A stretch of DNA of 64,000 bases from Latilactobacillus fuchuensis DSM 14340 = JCM 11249 (GTDB taxonomy: Bacteria; Bacillota; Bacilli; Lactobacillales; Lactobacillaceae). The stretch lies in assembly GCF_000615805.1 (NCBI RefSeq), contig NZ_BAMJ01000003.1, positions 25,000 to 88,999 on the forward strand, in the 5' to 3' direction. Each line of letters starts with the position of its first letter. Position 1 is the stretch's first letter. The position numbers and the translations under genes are program-made. The notes beneath the pieces were generated by a model. It saw nothing but the letters and a program-made list of their open reading frames with translations. It did not search any database and was not told the origin of the DNA. Shown here piece by piece: positions 16,613 to 26,062 of this stretch.

Positions 16613-17023
16613 ATGCAAAAATCGCTAACAATCCGCTACCAACCAGGTTACGCTTATTTTATCACGACGTGGTCTTGGATTGGCTTTATCTATCTATTAG
16701 CCTTAATTATCCAACTCGAACTTATCAATTTAAATTGGCAATCGATGACGATTGCGCTCATTGCGGTTATTTTAACCATCATTAATATCTTGGGCTATCA
16801 AGTAACGATTACCTCAGAAGCAATCCATTTAAAACGGCCAGTGTTTAAACGGCACCGCACAATTGAGCGTGAGAAGCTGACGCAAATTGCGGTCCAAAAG
16901 CATGGCCTTTTGATAACAACGACAGAATTAGACTATCAACCTGAGCAATTATTGCTTCAGCCTAAAGATAAACAACAATTAGTGGCAACGCTAAAAGCAG
17001 CTGGCTGGCCAATTGTTGAATAA
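16613..17023 (+). CDS. ebsA: EbsA-family membrane protein
   Basis: 136 residues. Two adjacent membrane helices lie near the N-terminus (FITTWSWIGFIYLLALIIQL and SMTIALIAVILTIINILGYQ), followed by a cytoplasmic or cell-wall-facing beta-rich domain with a basic segment (KRPVFKRHRTIEREKL). The layout matches EbsA, first named from the enterococcal ebs locus; its biochemical role is not established. ATG 16613 is used because AGGAG ends at 16605; an upstream in-frame GTG (16607) is too close. It stands alone, ending at a bidirectional terminator. Confidence 0.72.
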   Translation: MQKSLTIRYQPGYAYFITTWSWIGFIYLLALIIQLELINLNWQSMTIALIAVILTIINILGYQVTITSEAIHLKRPVFKRHRTIEREKLTQIAVQKHGLLITTTELDYQPEQLLLQPKDKQQLVATLKAAGWPIVE

Positions 17024-17039
17024 GCGAATCAGACATCAA

Positions 17040-17080
17040 AAATAGGCAACGCATCCAATTTAAGGATGCGTTGCCTATTT
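17040..17080. terminator. Bidirectional terminator between ebsA and the cold-shock gene
   Basis: A 16-bp stem AAATAGGCAACGCATCC / GGATGCGTTGCCTATTT with an AATTTAA loop serves the two converging genes. Confidence 0.9.
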
Positions 17081-17113
17081 ACGTACGCTAATGAATTCTT
17101 AATTAATTATGAG

Positions 17114-17329
17114 TTAGTCTTGTGGGGTTTCAATTTTTTGGACATTGGCCGCTTGTAATCCGCGGGCGCCTTCTTTGACGTCGAATAAAACCACATCATC
17201 TTTATTGAGGGACTTATAGCCGTCGGTCTGGATTGCGGTAAAATGAACGAAAATTTCCTCATCATCTTGGTAACTGATGAAGCCGTACCCCTTAGCATTG
17301 CTAAACCATTTCACGATTCCTCGTTCCAT
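17114..17329 (-). CDS. csp: Cold-shock protein (CspA family)
   Basis: 71 residues forming a single cold-shock domain. RNP1 is KGYGFISY and RNP2 is IFVHF, which stack on single-stranded RNA. Such proteins act as RNA chaperones. ATG at 17329 follows AAGGAGGG with 6-base spacing; an in-frame GTG lies directly upstream. The C-terminal ending VQKIETPQD is slightly longer than in classical CspA. Which of the several lactobacillar Csp paralogues it is cannot be decided from sequence alone. Confidence 0.93.
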   Translation of the reverse strand: MERGIVKWFSNAKGYGFISYQDDEEIFVHFTAIQTDGYKSLNKDDVVLFDVKEGARGLQAANVQKIETPQD

Positions 17330-17371
17330 CACAATCCCTCCTTAAAATCCACGCATTAATCGCGCACCTTT

Positions 17372-17400
17372 ATTCTACCACGCTGGATAGTAACTGTCGA
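17372..17400 (-). promoter_or_regulatory. Promoter of the cold-shock gene
   Basis: Minus strand: -35 TCGACA (17395-17400), 17-bp spacer, extended -10 TGGTAGAAT (17372-17380). The leader is about 40 bases, shorter than the long structured leaders of cold-inducible csp genes. Confidence 0.65.
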
Positions 17401-17485
17401 AGATAAACTTTATTGAAACTAATCTGCCAATTCCGTACGAAATCGGCTATAATATGTTTATCGTCAATAAAAGGAGTGGGTCAGC

Positions 17486-19157
17486 ATGTCAGATATCCAA
17501 ATTGCACAGGAAAACGAAGCGCATGAAATCAAACCAATTACGCAATTGCCGAACAAATCGGTTTAGAAACCGCGGAATTGGAACAATACGGACCTTATAA
17601 AGCAAAAGTTAATTTTAAAGCGATTCAACGTTTGAATCAACAAGCAGATGGTCAGTTAGTCTTAGTCACATCGATTAACCCGACACCAGCCGGCGAAGGT
17701 AAATCAACCGTGACCGTCGGATTAGGCGATGCGTTACGCCAATTAGACAAGTCCGCCGTAATCGCCTTACGTGAACCGTCATTAGGCCCAGTGATGGGGA
17801 TGAAAGGTGGCGCAACCGGTGGTGGCTACGCACAAGTCGTTCCAATGGAAGATATTAATCTCCATTTTACCGGTGACATGCACGCCTTAACGTCAGCTGT
17901 TAACACTTTAGCGGCTTTAATTGATAATCATATCCAACAGGGCAACGTTTTAAACATTGATCCCCGCCGGATTATTTGGAAACGGGCGTTAGATATCAAC
18001 GACCGGGCACTACGCCAAGTGGTCATTGGTTTGGGTGGACCAGTGCAAGGGATGCCAAGACAGGACGGCTTTGACATCACGGTCGCCAGTGAATTGATGG
18101 CCATTCTTTGTTTGGCAACCGATATCACCGATTTAAAGGCCCGGATTAGTCGGATTGTGATTGGCTATAATTTTGACCGCCAACCAGTGACTGTCGCTGA
18201 TTTAAAAGTGACTGGCGCTATCGCGATGTTATTAAAAGATGCCTTAAAACCCAATCTAGTGCAAACGCTTGAACACACACCGGCGTTAGTCCACGGCGGC
18301 CCGTTCGCCAATATTGCGCACGGCTGTAACAGTATTCTAGCGACCCAAACGGCTCTAAAACTCGGCGATATTGCCATTACCGAAGCTGGTTTTGGGGCTG
18401 ATTTAGGCGCTGAAAAATTCTTAGATATTAAAGTCCCACAATTGGGTAAAACACCAGATGCAATCGTCATCGTTGCCACAATTCGGGCCTTGAAATATAA
18501 CGGCGGAGTCGCTTTGACTGATTTAACCACTGAAAATTTAGGCGCGTTAGAAACGGGCTTTAGCAATTTAGCGAAACACATCGCCAACATGCAACGTTAT
18601 GGTGTGCCAGTCGTTGTTGCGGTCAACGAATTTACCAGCGATACTGAAGCTGAAATTAACTTATTGCAGGAACTTTGCGAACAAAAAGGTGTTAAAGCCG
18701 TTGAAACTAGTGTCTGGGCGAACGGCGGACAAGGTGGTTTGGCGTTGGCTCATGAAGTGCTCGCTGCACTGGATCAACCGAAAGACTTCCAACCCTTATA
18801 TGATGCTCAAGCAGACATCAAAACCAAACTCAACACGATTGTGACCGAAATCTACGGTGGCCGTGAAGTGGTCTTTGAAGGCAAAGCATCAATCAATTGA
18901 AACAAATTGAAAAGAACGGTTGGGGCCAGTTACCGGTCTGCATCGCTAAAACGCAATATTCATTATCGGATAATCCGAAAGCCTTAGGCGCACCAACCGA
19001 TTTCACCGTGCATGTCCGTGAATTAATTCCGAAACTAGGGGCTGGTTTTATCGTCGCAATGACCGGGGCCGTTTTGACCATGCCAGGTCTACCGAAAAAA
19101 CCGGCTGCGTTAAACATGGATGTCACTGCGGACGGTCAAATTTCAGGGTTATTCTAA
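17486..19157 (+). pseudogene. fhs: Formate-tetrahydrofolate ligase, split by two single-base deletions
   Basis: The restored protein is about 557 residues, the normal Fhs length. It makes 10-formyl-tetrahydrofolate from formate, ATP and THF for purine and fMet synthesis. The ATP loop [15 protein letters not shown] is intact. Translation from ATG 17486 (behind AAGGAG) reads [19 protein letters not shown] and then loses frame at 17542 (ACGCAATTG for expected ACG GCA ATT). The main frame runs 17549-18900, loses frame again at about 18894 (ATCAATTG for ATCCAATTG), and continues to 19157. Both sites look like a lost base from a two-base run. I infer sequencing error, not a dead gene. A -10 box TATAAT lies at 17448. 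Confidence 0.88.
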
Positions 19158-19226
19158 TGTTCGAAATTGATTGACATCAGTGCCGTTTTTAAGGACAATG
19201 TTAATCAGTACGAATAGGGGGAAACC

Positions 19227-19682
19227 GTGGTGTTATATTTAATTTTAGTTTTTTTAGTAATTGGTAGCGATCAACTACTAAAGAGCTGGGTGGTTGGCCA
19301 TCTTAGTTTTGGTGCTTTCAAAACAATCGTGCCCAATGTTTTTGGGTTAACGTATGTTCAAAACGATGGTGCTGCTTGGAGTATTCTACGCGGACAACAA
19401 TGGTTCTTCTATCTGGTCACCATCGTGGCAGTTGGTGTGATTGGGTACTTATTTTACACCTCTGAGCGGTCTGAAAGATTATATCGCACGGGCTTAGCTT
19501 TAATGCTAGCTGGTGCGCTTGGGAATTTTATTGATCGGTTACATTTAAAGTACGTTGTTGATATGTTCCAACTAGATTTTATTAATTTTCCAATCTTTAA
19601 CATTGCAGATATGGCGTTGACTTTCGGCGTAATCTGCGTGTTGATCGCAATTATGGTGAAAGAGAAAGTGACTCATGACTGA
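19227..19682 (+). CDS. lspA: Lipoprotein signal peptidase (signal peptidase II)
   Basis: 151 residues with four membrane helices. It removes signal peptides from diacylglyceryl-modified prolipoproteins at the outer face of the membrane. The two catalytic aspartates are in FIDRLHLKYVVD and NIADMALTFG, and the conserved segment YVQNDGAAWSIL is present. GTG start after AGGGGGAAA. Its last 8 bp overlap the next gene, the common lspA-rluD pair. Confidence 0.95.
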   Translation: MVLYLILVFLVIGSDQLLKSWVVGHLSFGAFKTIVPNVFGLTYVQNDGAAWSILRGQQWFFYLVTIVAVGVIGYLFYTSERSERLYRTGLALMLAGALGNFIDRLHLKYVVDMFQLDFINFPIFNIADMALTFGVICVLIAIMVKEKVTHD

Positions 19683-20579
19683 AAAAAAACAAGTAACAAT
19701 TACAACTGAAACGGGCCGAATTGATAAGGTATTGCCGCAATTATTAGCAGATTATTCGCGGTCACAAATTCAACAATGGTTCAAAAAAGACTTGGTGCAA
19801 GTCAATCAAAAGCCTTGTAAAGCTAAATACAAAGTCGCTGAAAACGACATTGTGACGATTGAAATTCCAGATCCGGTCGAACTTGATTTGGTGCCCGAAG
19901 ATATTCCGTTAGATATCGTCTATGAAGATGATCAAGTATTAGTCGTCAATAAACCACAAGGGATGGTCGTCCATCCGTCAGCGGGGCATCCCAATGGCAC
20001 GTTAGTCAATGCGTTATTAGCCCACACGCCATTATCCGAAATTAACGGCGTGTTCCGGCCGGGGATTGTCCACCGAATTGATAAAGACACTTCTGGTTTA
20101 TTGATGGTCGCTAAAACCAATGAAGCCCACGAATCGTTATCGGCTCAATTAAAAGCGAAATCGAATCTGCGCGAATACGTGGCGTTAGTCCACGGTAATT
20201 TCGAAGAAGATGAAGCACGATTGATGCGCCAATCGGCCGTTCAAAAGTTGATCGGATGAAACAAGCGATTATTCCTGATGGTCGCCCAGCAGTCACTCAT
20301 TTTAAGGTCGTCGAACGCTTTACCGATTTTACGTTGATTAAATGTCGACTAGAAACCGGGCGGACCCATCAAATTCGTGTCCATCTAGCGTATATCAACC
20401 GGCCAGTTGCGGGTGATCCGGTTTACGGACCACGCAAGACTTTGCCAGGTAAAGGCCAGTTTCTACACGCTGCTGTTTTAGGCTTCAAACACCCAATAAC
20501 GGGTGAACAATTACAATTTGAAGCACCGTTACCCGCTATATTCGAAAGAACATTAACTCAATTACGCGAAAACAATTGA
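19675..20579 (+). pseudogene. rluD: RluD-type 23S rRNA pseudouridine synthase, one frameshift
   Basis: The restored protein is 301 residues: an N-terminal S4 RNA-binding domain (about 15-75, with RSQIQQWFKKDLVQVN) and the catalytic domain with the HRIDKDTSG motif whose Asp is the nucleophile. The end of the domain carries the RTHQIRVHLAYI motif. The frame is lost between 20220 and 20221 (CGATTGATG for expected CGA ATT GAT), after which ..DAPIGRSKVDRMKQ follows in the second frame. One A is missing from an AA run. RluD and YlyB paralogues are hard to separate; the lspA neighbour favours the YlyB/RluD group. Probably functional in the living strain. Confidence 0.87.
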
Positions 20580-20604
20580 CATTTAGCAAGCGATTCGATA
20601 TGCT
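20576..20604 (+). promoter_or_regulatory. Promoter of the pyr operon
   Basis: -35 TTGACA (20576-20581), 17-bp spacer, -10 TATGCT (20599-20604). The -35 box overlaps the stop codon (20577-20579) of the upstream pseudouridine synthase gene. It drives the PyrR-controlled leader. Confidence 0.85.
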
Positions 20605-20623
20605 AATAGCAACATAAATAGAA

Positions 20624-20737
20624 ACCTTTAATTGGTCCCGTGAGGCCCAGAAGGTACGGTGAATAAGTGGTGACGGCGCAATGCGTCTAGCAAACCACAA
20701 CTGTAACCTCCTGGCCAACTGGTCAGGAGGTTTTTTG
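20624..20737 (+). promoter_or_regulatory. PyrR-dependent attenuator in the pyrR leader
   Basis: The PyrR binding loop (anti-antiterminator) is at 20624-20655: a hairpin closed by ACCTT/AAGGT with the conserved GGTCCCGTGAGGC element. The terminator is at 20704-20737 (AACCTCCTG.CCA / TGG.CAGGAGGTT plus six T). By analogy with B. subtilis, PyrR bound to UMP stabilises the binding loop, allowing the terminator to form and stopping transcription when pyrimidines are plentiful. Confidence 0.92.
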
Positions 20738-20758
20738 TTTGGAAGGAGCGGGATGATT

Positions 20759-21301
20759 ATGACGAAAGAAGTTGTCGACAGTACGACTATGAAACGGGTT
20801 TTTACCCGCATCACGTACGAAATTATTGAACAAAACAAGGGGATTTCAGACCTTGTGCTAGTGGGCATTAAAACCCGCGGCGTCTTTATCGCTCATCGCA
20901 TTGCTAAACGCTTGGAACAACTAGAAGGGATTACATTGCCTGTTGGGACTTTGGACATTACCTTGTATCGTGATGACCAACATGATTTGAATTCGCAAAA
21001 CGAACCGCAAATTAATGGCAGTGATATTCCAGTCGATATCACAAACAAACACGTCATCTTAATTGACGATGTTTTGTATACGGGTCGGACAATTCGCGCA
21101 GCGCTCGATGCGTTGATGGATCTTGGTCGCCCTAAAAAAATCTCGTTAGCAGTTTTGGTCGATCGCGGTCATCGCGAATTACCAATTCGGCCAGATTTTG
21201 TCGGCAAAAATATTCCAACGGCTTTAACGGAACAAATTAAAGTTGCTATGGAAGAAATTGATCAACATGATGGCATTACAATTGAAAAATTAACTAAATA
21301 A
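20759..21301 (+). CDS. pyrR: Bifunctional pyr operon attenuation protein / uracil phosphoribosyltransferase
   Basis: 180 residues of PRTase type I fold. The PRPP-binding motif [18 protein letters not shown] is intact, and the basic N-terminal part binds leader RNA. It represses pyr transcription by binding the two attenuators seen here. Start MTKEVVD (ATG 20759) matches relatives; an in-frame ATG at 20753 is closer to the GGAAGGAG site (4 bases) and cannot be excluded. First gene of the pyrimidine operon. Confidence 0.95.
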   Translation: MTKEVVDSTTMKRVFTRITYEIIEQNKGISDLVLVGIKTRGVFIAHRIAKRLEQLEGITLPVGTLDITLYRDDQHDLNSQNEPQINGSDIPVDITNKHVILIDDVLYTGRTIRAALDALMDLGRPKKISLAVLVDRGHRELPIRPDFVGKNIPTALTEQIKVAMEEIDQHDGITIEKLTK

Positions 21302-21306
21302 TCATT

Positions 21307-21425
21307 AACCGTTTAATTGACTCCAGAGAGAGCAAAAGGGTTTGTTCGAAAGGATAGGGTGCGCGGCACGCTGTCCTTTCGGCAGGCAAAAGACACGCTC
21401 TCAAACTAGTAGCGTGTCTTTTTTT
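21307..21425 (+). promoter_or_regulatory. Second PyrR-dependent attenuator, pyrR-pyrP gap
   Basis: A binding hairpin at 21307-21342, closed by AACC/GGGTT, has the loop GACTCCAGAGAG that fits the PyrR consensus TCCnGnGAG. The terminator at 21391-21425 is AGACACGCT / AGCGTGTCT followed by seven T. Together with the leader site it makes two attenuation points in series. Confidence 0.88.
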
Positions 21426-21453
21426 ACGGATTAATAGTTGGAGGAAGCACAAT

Positions 21454-22758
21454 ATGACAAAATCAGCTTTTAGAAACCCAGACGCCGTATTAGACGTCGA
21501 CGAACGACCAAGTACCGGGAAATGGATTGGTTTATCCATCCAGCATATGTTTGCAATGTTTGGCTCAACCGTCCTAGTCCCAATCTTAGTTGGTTTAAAT
21601 CCCGGAATTGCGTTATTCAGTTCAGGGGTCGGCACGTTAATGTACATCATGATTACCAAAGGTAAAATTCCAGCTTACATGGGTTCCAGCTTTTCATTCA
21701 TCGTACCGATGTTGGCCTTGATGAAAACAACCGGTTATCCCGGAATTGCGCAAGGGACAATGGCCGTTGGTGCAGTTTACCTGATTGTTTCAGTCATCGT
21801 CGGATTGATTGGTTCAAAATGGATTGATAAAGCCTTACCGCCGATTGTGGTGGGACCCATTGTGATGGTCATCGGCTTATCTTTAGCGGGGACCGCGGCT
21901 AAACAAGCCACTATTAATAGCGCTGGTGATTATGATTTAAAATTCTTCGCGGTCGCACTCATCACCTTACTGATTACGATTGCCTTCAATATGTATTTAA
22001 AAGGGTTCATGAGCCTAATTCCAATCCTTCTCGGAATCGTTTGCGGCTACGTTGTCGCGGTTTTGTTCGGGATTGTTGATTTCCAACCGGTGATGGAAGC
22101 GGCTTGGTTCAAACTACCGGATTTCCAAATTCCATTTGTCACTTATAAACCAGGCTTGTACTGGGGGGCGATTCTCAGCATGGCACCCATCGCCTTTGTT
22201 ACCATGACAGAACACATGGGCCATATCATGGTCCTCAACAAATTAACCAAACGGAACTTCTTTAAAGATCCAGGCCTACACCGGACATTAGCCGGTGATG
22301 GGACAGCCTCGATTATTGCAGCTTTCTTCGGAGGCCCGCCCGTGACGAGTTACGGTGAAAATATCGGCGTCTTAGCCATCACGAAAGTGCACAGTGTCTG
22401 GGTACTGGGTGGGGCAGCCTTCTTCGCCATCATCTTCGGTTTCATCGGTAAATTGAGCGCCTTAATCCAAAGTATCCCCTCACCAGTTATCGGTGGGATT
22501 AGCTTCTTACTTTTCGGAGTGATTGCATCAAGTGGTTTACGGGTTTTAATCGATAACCAAGTTGATTTTGATAAGAAACGGAATTTAATGATTGGGTCAT
22601 CAATCTTAGTCATCGGGATTGGCAACGCCTATCTCCAACTCGGCCAATACCAATTCTCTGGCTTAGCCATTGCGACTGTTTTAGGCATTGCCTTAAACTT
22701 AATCTTACCGCAAAAAGCTAAAAGTGAAATCGAATTGGAGGCGCAACAAAATGCCTAA
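21454..22758 (+). CDS. pyrP: Uracil permease
   Basis: 434 residues, about 12 to 14 membrane helices, of the nucleobase-cation symporter 2 (UraA) family. Family signatures include [19 protein letters not shown] near the N-terminus, the substrate-site segment VTMTEHMGH with the conserved Glu, and [17 protein letters not shown]. It imports uracil. ATG follows TTGGAGG. The 3' end overlaps pyrB by 8 bp, so there is no room for the third attenuator found between pyrP and pyrB in B. subtilis. Confidence 0.95.
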   Translation: MTKSAFRNPDAVLDVDERPSTGKWIGLSIQHMFAMFGSTVLVPILVGLNPGIALFSSGVGTLMYIMITKGKIPAYMGSSFSFIVPMLALMKTTGYPGIAQGTMAVGAVYLIVSVIVGLIGSKWIDKALPPIVVGPIVMVIGLSLAGTAAKQATINSAGDYDLKFFAVALITLLITIAFNMYLKGFMSLIPILLGIVCGYVVAVLFGIVDFQPVMEAAWFKLPDFQIPFVTYKPGLYWGAILSMAPIAFVTMTEHMGHIMVLNKLTKRNFFKDPGLHRTLAGDGTASIIAAFFGGPPVTSYGENIGVLAITKVHSVWVLGGAAFFAIIFGFIGKLSALIQSIPSPVIGGISFLLFGVIASSGLRVLIDNQVDFDKKRNLMIGSSILVIGIGNAYLQLGQYQFSGLAIATVLGIALNLILPQKAKSEIELEAQQNA

Positions 22759-23689
22759 CCAAGCAGCTTTAGTATCAGTCGAGCAATTAACCAATCAAGC
22801 CGTTTTAACGTTAATTGAACGGGCTGAAGCGTTTAAAGCCGGGGCAAGGTGCCAACTGACCCGACCAGTCTATGCAATGAATCTATTCTTTGAAAACAGT
22901 ACGCGCACTAAGACCAGCTTTGACATGGCTGAACGGCAGTTAGGCTTATCAGTCCTACCATTCGAAGTTGAAACCAGTTCTGTTAGTAAAGGTGAGACGC
23001 TAAGTGATACACTGAAGACAGTTCAAGCCATCGGTGTCGATCTCGTCACGATTCGCCATTCGCAAGATGCTTATTACAAACCATTATTAGCAGATCCAAA
23101 CTTCCACATGGCCTTGGCCAATGCCGGTGATGTCAGTGGCCAACATCCCTCACAATGTCTACTGGATGTCATGACGATTTATGAGGAATTTGGCCACTTT
23201 GAAGGGCTCAAAATTGTGATTTGCGGTGACTTAACGCATTCGCGGGTTGCGCGTTCGAACATGCAACTTTTACACCGCTTAGGCGCACAACTCTATTTCG
23301 CGGGACCCGCAGAATGGTTTACTGCTGAGTTTGAACAATATGGGCAACATGTTGCACTCGATGACATCTTGGCCGAAGTCGACGTGGTCATGTTACTCAG
23401 AATTCAACACGAACGGTTCCAATCAGCCGCACCGATGACCGACCAACAATTCCACGATGCTTACGGGTTAACGAATGAGCGGGCCGCTAAATTAGCACCG
23501 CACGCCATTTGGTTACACCCAGCACCAGTCAACCGCGACGTTGAAATTGCGGATCAATTAGTAGAAGCACCACAATCAAGAATTTTTAAGCAAATGCATA
23601 ACGGCATGTACATGCGGATGGCAATTATCGAACAATTATTACAACAAAAAGGCTTAATTCGGGGGTCAGAAAATGTATCGATTAATTAA
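22751..23689 (+). CDS. pyrB: Aspartate carbamoyltransferase, catalytic chain
   Basis: 312 residues that condense carbamoyl phosphate with aspartate, the committed step of pyrimidine synthesis. The carbamoyl-phosphate motif [16 protein letters not shown] is near the N-terminus, the 80s loop has [12 protein letters not shown], and the aspartate domain has HPAPVNRD. The start is ATG 22751 after GGAGG (22737-22741). No regulatory chain pyrI is present, as is normal in Firmicutes. Overlaps pyrC by 17 bp. Confidence 0.96.
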   Translation: MPNQAALVSVEQLTNQAVLTLIERAEAFKAGARCQLTRPVYAMNLFFENSTRTKTSFDMAERQLGLSVLPFEVETSSVSKGETLSDTLKTVQAIGVDLVTIRHSQDAYYKPLLADPNFHMALANAGDVSGQHPSQCLLDVMTIYEEFGHFEGLKIVICGDLTHSRVARSNMQLLHRLGAQLYFAGPAEWFTAEFEQYGQHVALDDILAEVDVVMLLRIQHERFQSAAPMTDQQFHDAYGLTNERAAKLAPHAIWLHPAPVNRDVEIADQLVEAPQSRIFKQMHNGMYMRMAIIEQLLQQKGLIRGSENVSIN

Positions 23690-24962
23690 AAACGGTCAAG
23701 TATTAGTAGACTCAAAACTGGTTAAACAAGATATTGCACTTAACGAAGAGGGGCTAATTATAGCAATCGAATCAACCATTAGCACCGCTGATTATGAACC
23801 GGCGACCATTTTTGACGCACAAGGTCATTTCGTTAGCCCAGGCTTAATTGATGGCCACGTACATTTCAGAGATCCGGGTTTCACGGATAAGGAAACGTTA
23901 GTCACTGGCAGTCACGCCGCAGTTCACGGTGGTTTTACCAGCGTGATTGCGATGCCAAATTTAAACCCGGTTCCCGATAACATTGCGGATTTTAAAACAT
24001 TAGTTGGCCGTAACGCGACAGAAACGGTCAGTCATACGTATCAATTCGCACCCATCACCAACGGTTTGACTGAAGAACAACTGGTTGAGATGCCCGCGTT
24101 TAAAGCCGCTGGCGCCGTTGGTTTCACAAATGACGGTCACGGTGTCCAAACCGCCCAAACCATGTATCTCGCCATGCAACAAGCGCAAGCCCTTGATTTA
24201 CCAATCGTCGCCCACGTTGAGGACATGTCTCTAGTCAACGGCGGGGTTTTACACGATGGCGCAGCCGCTAAACGGTTGAACTTTCCTGGGATTCCAAGTG
24301 TTAGTGAATCCGCTCAAGTCGCACGGGATATCGAACTCGCCCGCGCAACCAGGGTTCACTACCATATCTGTCATATTTCGACGAAAGAAACGGTCGCATT
24401 GGTCCGCCGCGCTAAAGCCGATGGGGTCAACGTGACTTGCGAAGTCTCACCACACCATTTATTACTGGATGATTCGATGATTACAACTGATAACGCCATG
24501 TTCAAGATGAATCCGCCACTGCGTAGTTTAGCGGATCGGCAAAGTTTATGGGCCGGCCTGTTAGATGGTACGATCGATATCGTCGCGACCGACCACGCTC
24601 CCCATACTGCGGCTGAAAAAGCGCAGTCGATTCAAAAAGCACCCTTTGGGATTGTCGGTAGCGAAACCGCCTTTAGCTTGCTCTACACAAACCTTGTGGT
24701 CAACGGACCCTTTAGTTTGAGCCAATTAATCGACTGGTTGGTGGTCAATCCGGCTCAATTGTTCAACTTAAAGCAGGCGGGGCAACTCAACGTCGGTGAT
24801 TTAGCCGATATCGCCATCTTTGATTTAGAAACGCCGACCACCATTCAAGCCACTGATTTTCAATCGAAAGGGCGTAACACACCTTTCATCGGTGCCACTG
24901 TTTTAGGAACGACCGTCTTAACCTTGGTTGCCGGTCAAACAGCTTATCAAAGGAGCGAATAA
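23673..24962 (+). CDS. pyrC: Dihydroorotase (class I)
   Basis: 429 residues, amidohydrolase fold. Zinc-binding motifs are [10 protein letters not shown], His in IVAHVED and CHIS, and the catalytic Asp in [10 protein letters not shown]. It cyclises carbamoyl aspartate to dihydroorotate. Start ATG 23673 lies inside the end of pyrB. The class I form of this length is the one normally found in Firmicute pyr operons. Confidence 0.96.
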   Translation: MYRLIKNGQVLVDSKLVKQDIALNEEGLIIAIESTISTADYEPATIFDAQGHFVSPGLIDGHVHFRDPGFTDKETLVTGSHAAVHGGFTSVIAMPNLNPVPDNIADFKTLVGRNATETVSHTYQFAPITNGLTEEQLVEMPAFKAAGAVGFTNDGHGVQTAQTMYLAMQQAQALDLPIVAHVEDMSLVNGGVLHDGAAAKRLNFPGIPSVSESAQVARDIELARATRVHYHICHISTKETVALVRRAKADGVNVTCEVSPHHLLLDDSMITTDNAMFKMNPPLRSLADRQSLWAGLLDGTIDIVATDHAPHTAAEKAQSIQKAPFGIVGSETAFSLLYTNLVVNGPFSLSQLIDWLVVNPAQLFNLKQAGQLNVGDLADIAIFDLETPTTIQATDFQSKGRNTPFIGATVLGTTVLTLVAGQTAYQRSE

Positions 24963-24965
24963 TAA

Positions 24966-26042
24966 ATGAAACGTTATCTGATATTAGAAGATGGTAGTGT
25001 CTTTAGCGGATTTGGCTTTGGCGCACCCACTATTACAACCGGCGAAATTGTGTTTAATACCGGGATGAGTGGTTACCAAGAAACCATTACCGATCAATCT
25101 TATAATGGTCAAATTATCACTTTTACATACCCGTTGATTGGTAATTACGGGGTCAATCGTGATGATTTCGAATCAATTACGCCAACTTGTAAAGGGGTGG
25201 TCGTTCACGAAGTGCCTCGGCTAGCCAATAATTGGCGCATGAACATGAGCTTAGATGATTTCTTGAAACGAAAGGGGATTCCCGGTATTTCGGGTGTTGA
25301 TACCCGCGCTTTAACCCGGCGTTTACGCAATAAAGGCACCATGAAAGCCAGTATCGTTGATGCGGCTGACGACCACGCTTTTGACCAACTGAAAGCTTTG
25401 GTCTTACCTAAAAACCAAGTTCAACAAGTTTCAACCGCTAAACCTTATCCGAGTCCCGCAACCGGACGCAACATTGTCGTCGTTGATTTCGGCTTGAAGC
25501 ACAGTATTTTACGCGAATTATCAAAACGTAATTGTAATTTAACGGTCTTACCCTACAACGCAACGGCCGAAGATATCCTGAGCTTAGATCCAGACGGCGT
25601 CATGCTAACTAACGGCCCTGGAGATCCAGAAGATGTGCCAGAAGCCATCACGATGATTCAAGGGATCCAAGGCAAGGTCCCGATTTTTGGGATTTGTTTA
25701 GGCCACCAGTTATTCGCACTCGCTAACGGTGCCGAAACTTACAAGATGAAGTTCGGCCATCGCGGTTTTAACCATCCCGTTCGCGAAGTCGCAACCAACC
25801 GGATTGATTTTACATCTCAAAATCACGGCTATGCAGTCGCTGCGGATTCAATTGATAACGATCGGTTATTGGTGACCCATATTGAAATCAATGACCAAAC
25901 GGTTGAAGGGCTACGCCACCGTCAATTCCCAGCCTTTTCAGTGCAGTTCCATCCAGACGCTGCCCCTGGTCCCCACGATGCCGTTCATTTGTTCGACGAA
26001 TTCATGGATATGATTGACGATTTTAATCGACGCGAAAAATAA
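24966..26042 (+). CDS. carA: Carbamoyl-phosphate synthase, glutaminase (small) subunit
   Basis: 358 residues. The N-terminal CPSase_sm_chain domain (about 1-135) is followed by a class I glutamine amidotransferase domain with the nucleophile motif GICLGHQ and the His-x-Glu equivalent region [11 protein letters not shown]. It releases ammonia from glutamine and channels it to CarB. Note the Asp in FHPDAAPG, where many glutaminases have Glu; this is common in this lineage as far as I recall. It is the pyrimidine-operon copy (pyrAA). Confidence 0.95.
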   Translation: MKRYLILEDGSVFSGFGFGAPTITTGEIVFNTGMSGYQETITDQSYNGQIITFTYPLIGNYGVNRDDFESITPTCKGVVVHEVPRLANNWRMNMSLDDFLKRKGIPGISGVDTRALTRRLRNKGTMKASIVDAADDHAFDQLKALVLPKNQVQQVSTAKPYPSPATGRNIVVVDFGLKHSILRELSKRNCNLTVLPYNATAEDILSLDPDGVMLTNGPGDPEDVPEAITMIQGIQGKVPIFGICLGHQLFALANGAETYKMKFGHRGFNHPVREVATNRIDFTSQNHGYAVAADSIDNDRLLVTHIEINDQTVEGLRHRQFPAFSVQFHPDAAPGPHDAVHLFDEFMDMIDDFNRREK

Positions 26043-26062
26043 GAAAAAAAGGGGTTTTAAAG

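Noticed and set aside
17486..17566. Separate small gene starting MSDIQIAQ, ended by TAG
   Set aside because: It is the N-terminus of Fhs; adding one base at 17542 joins it to the main frame.
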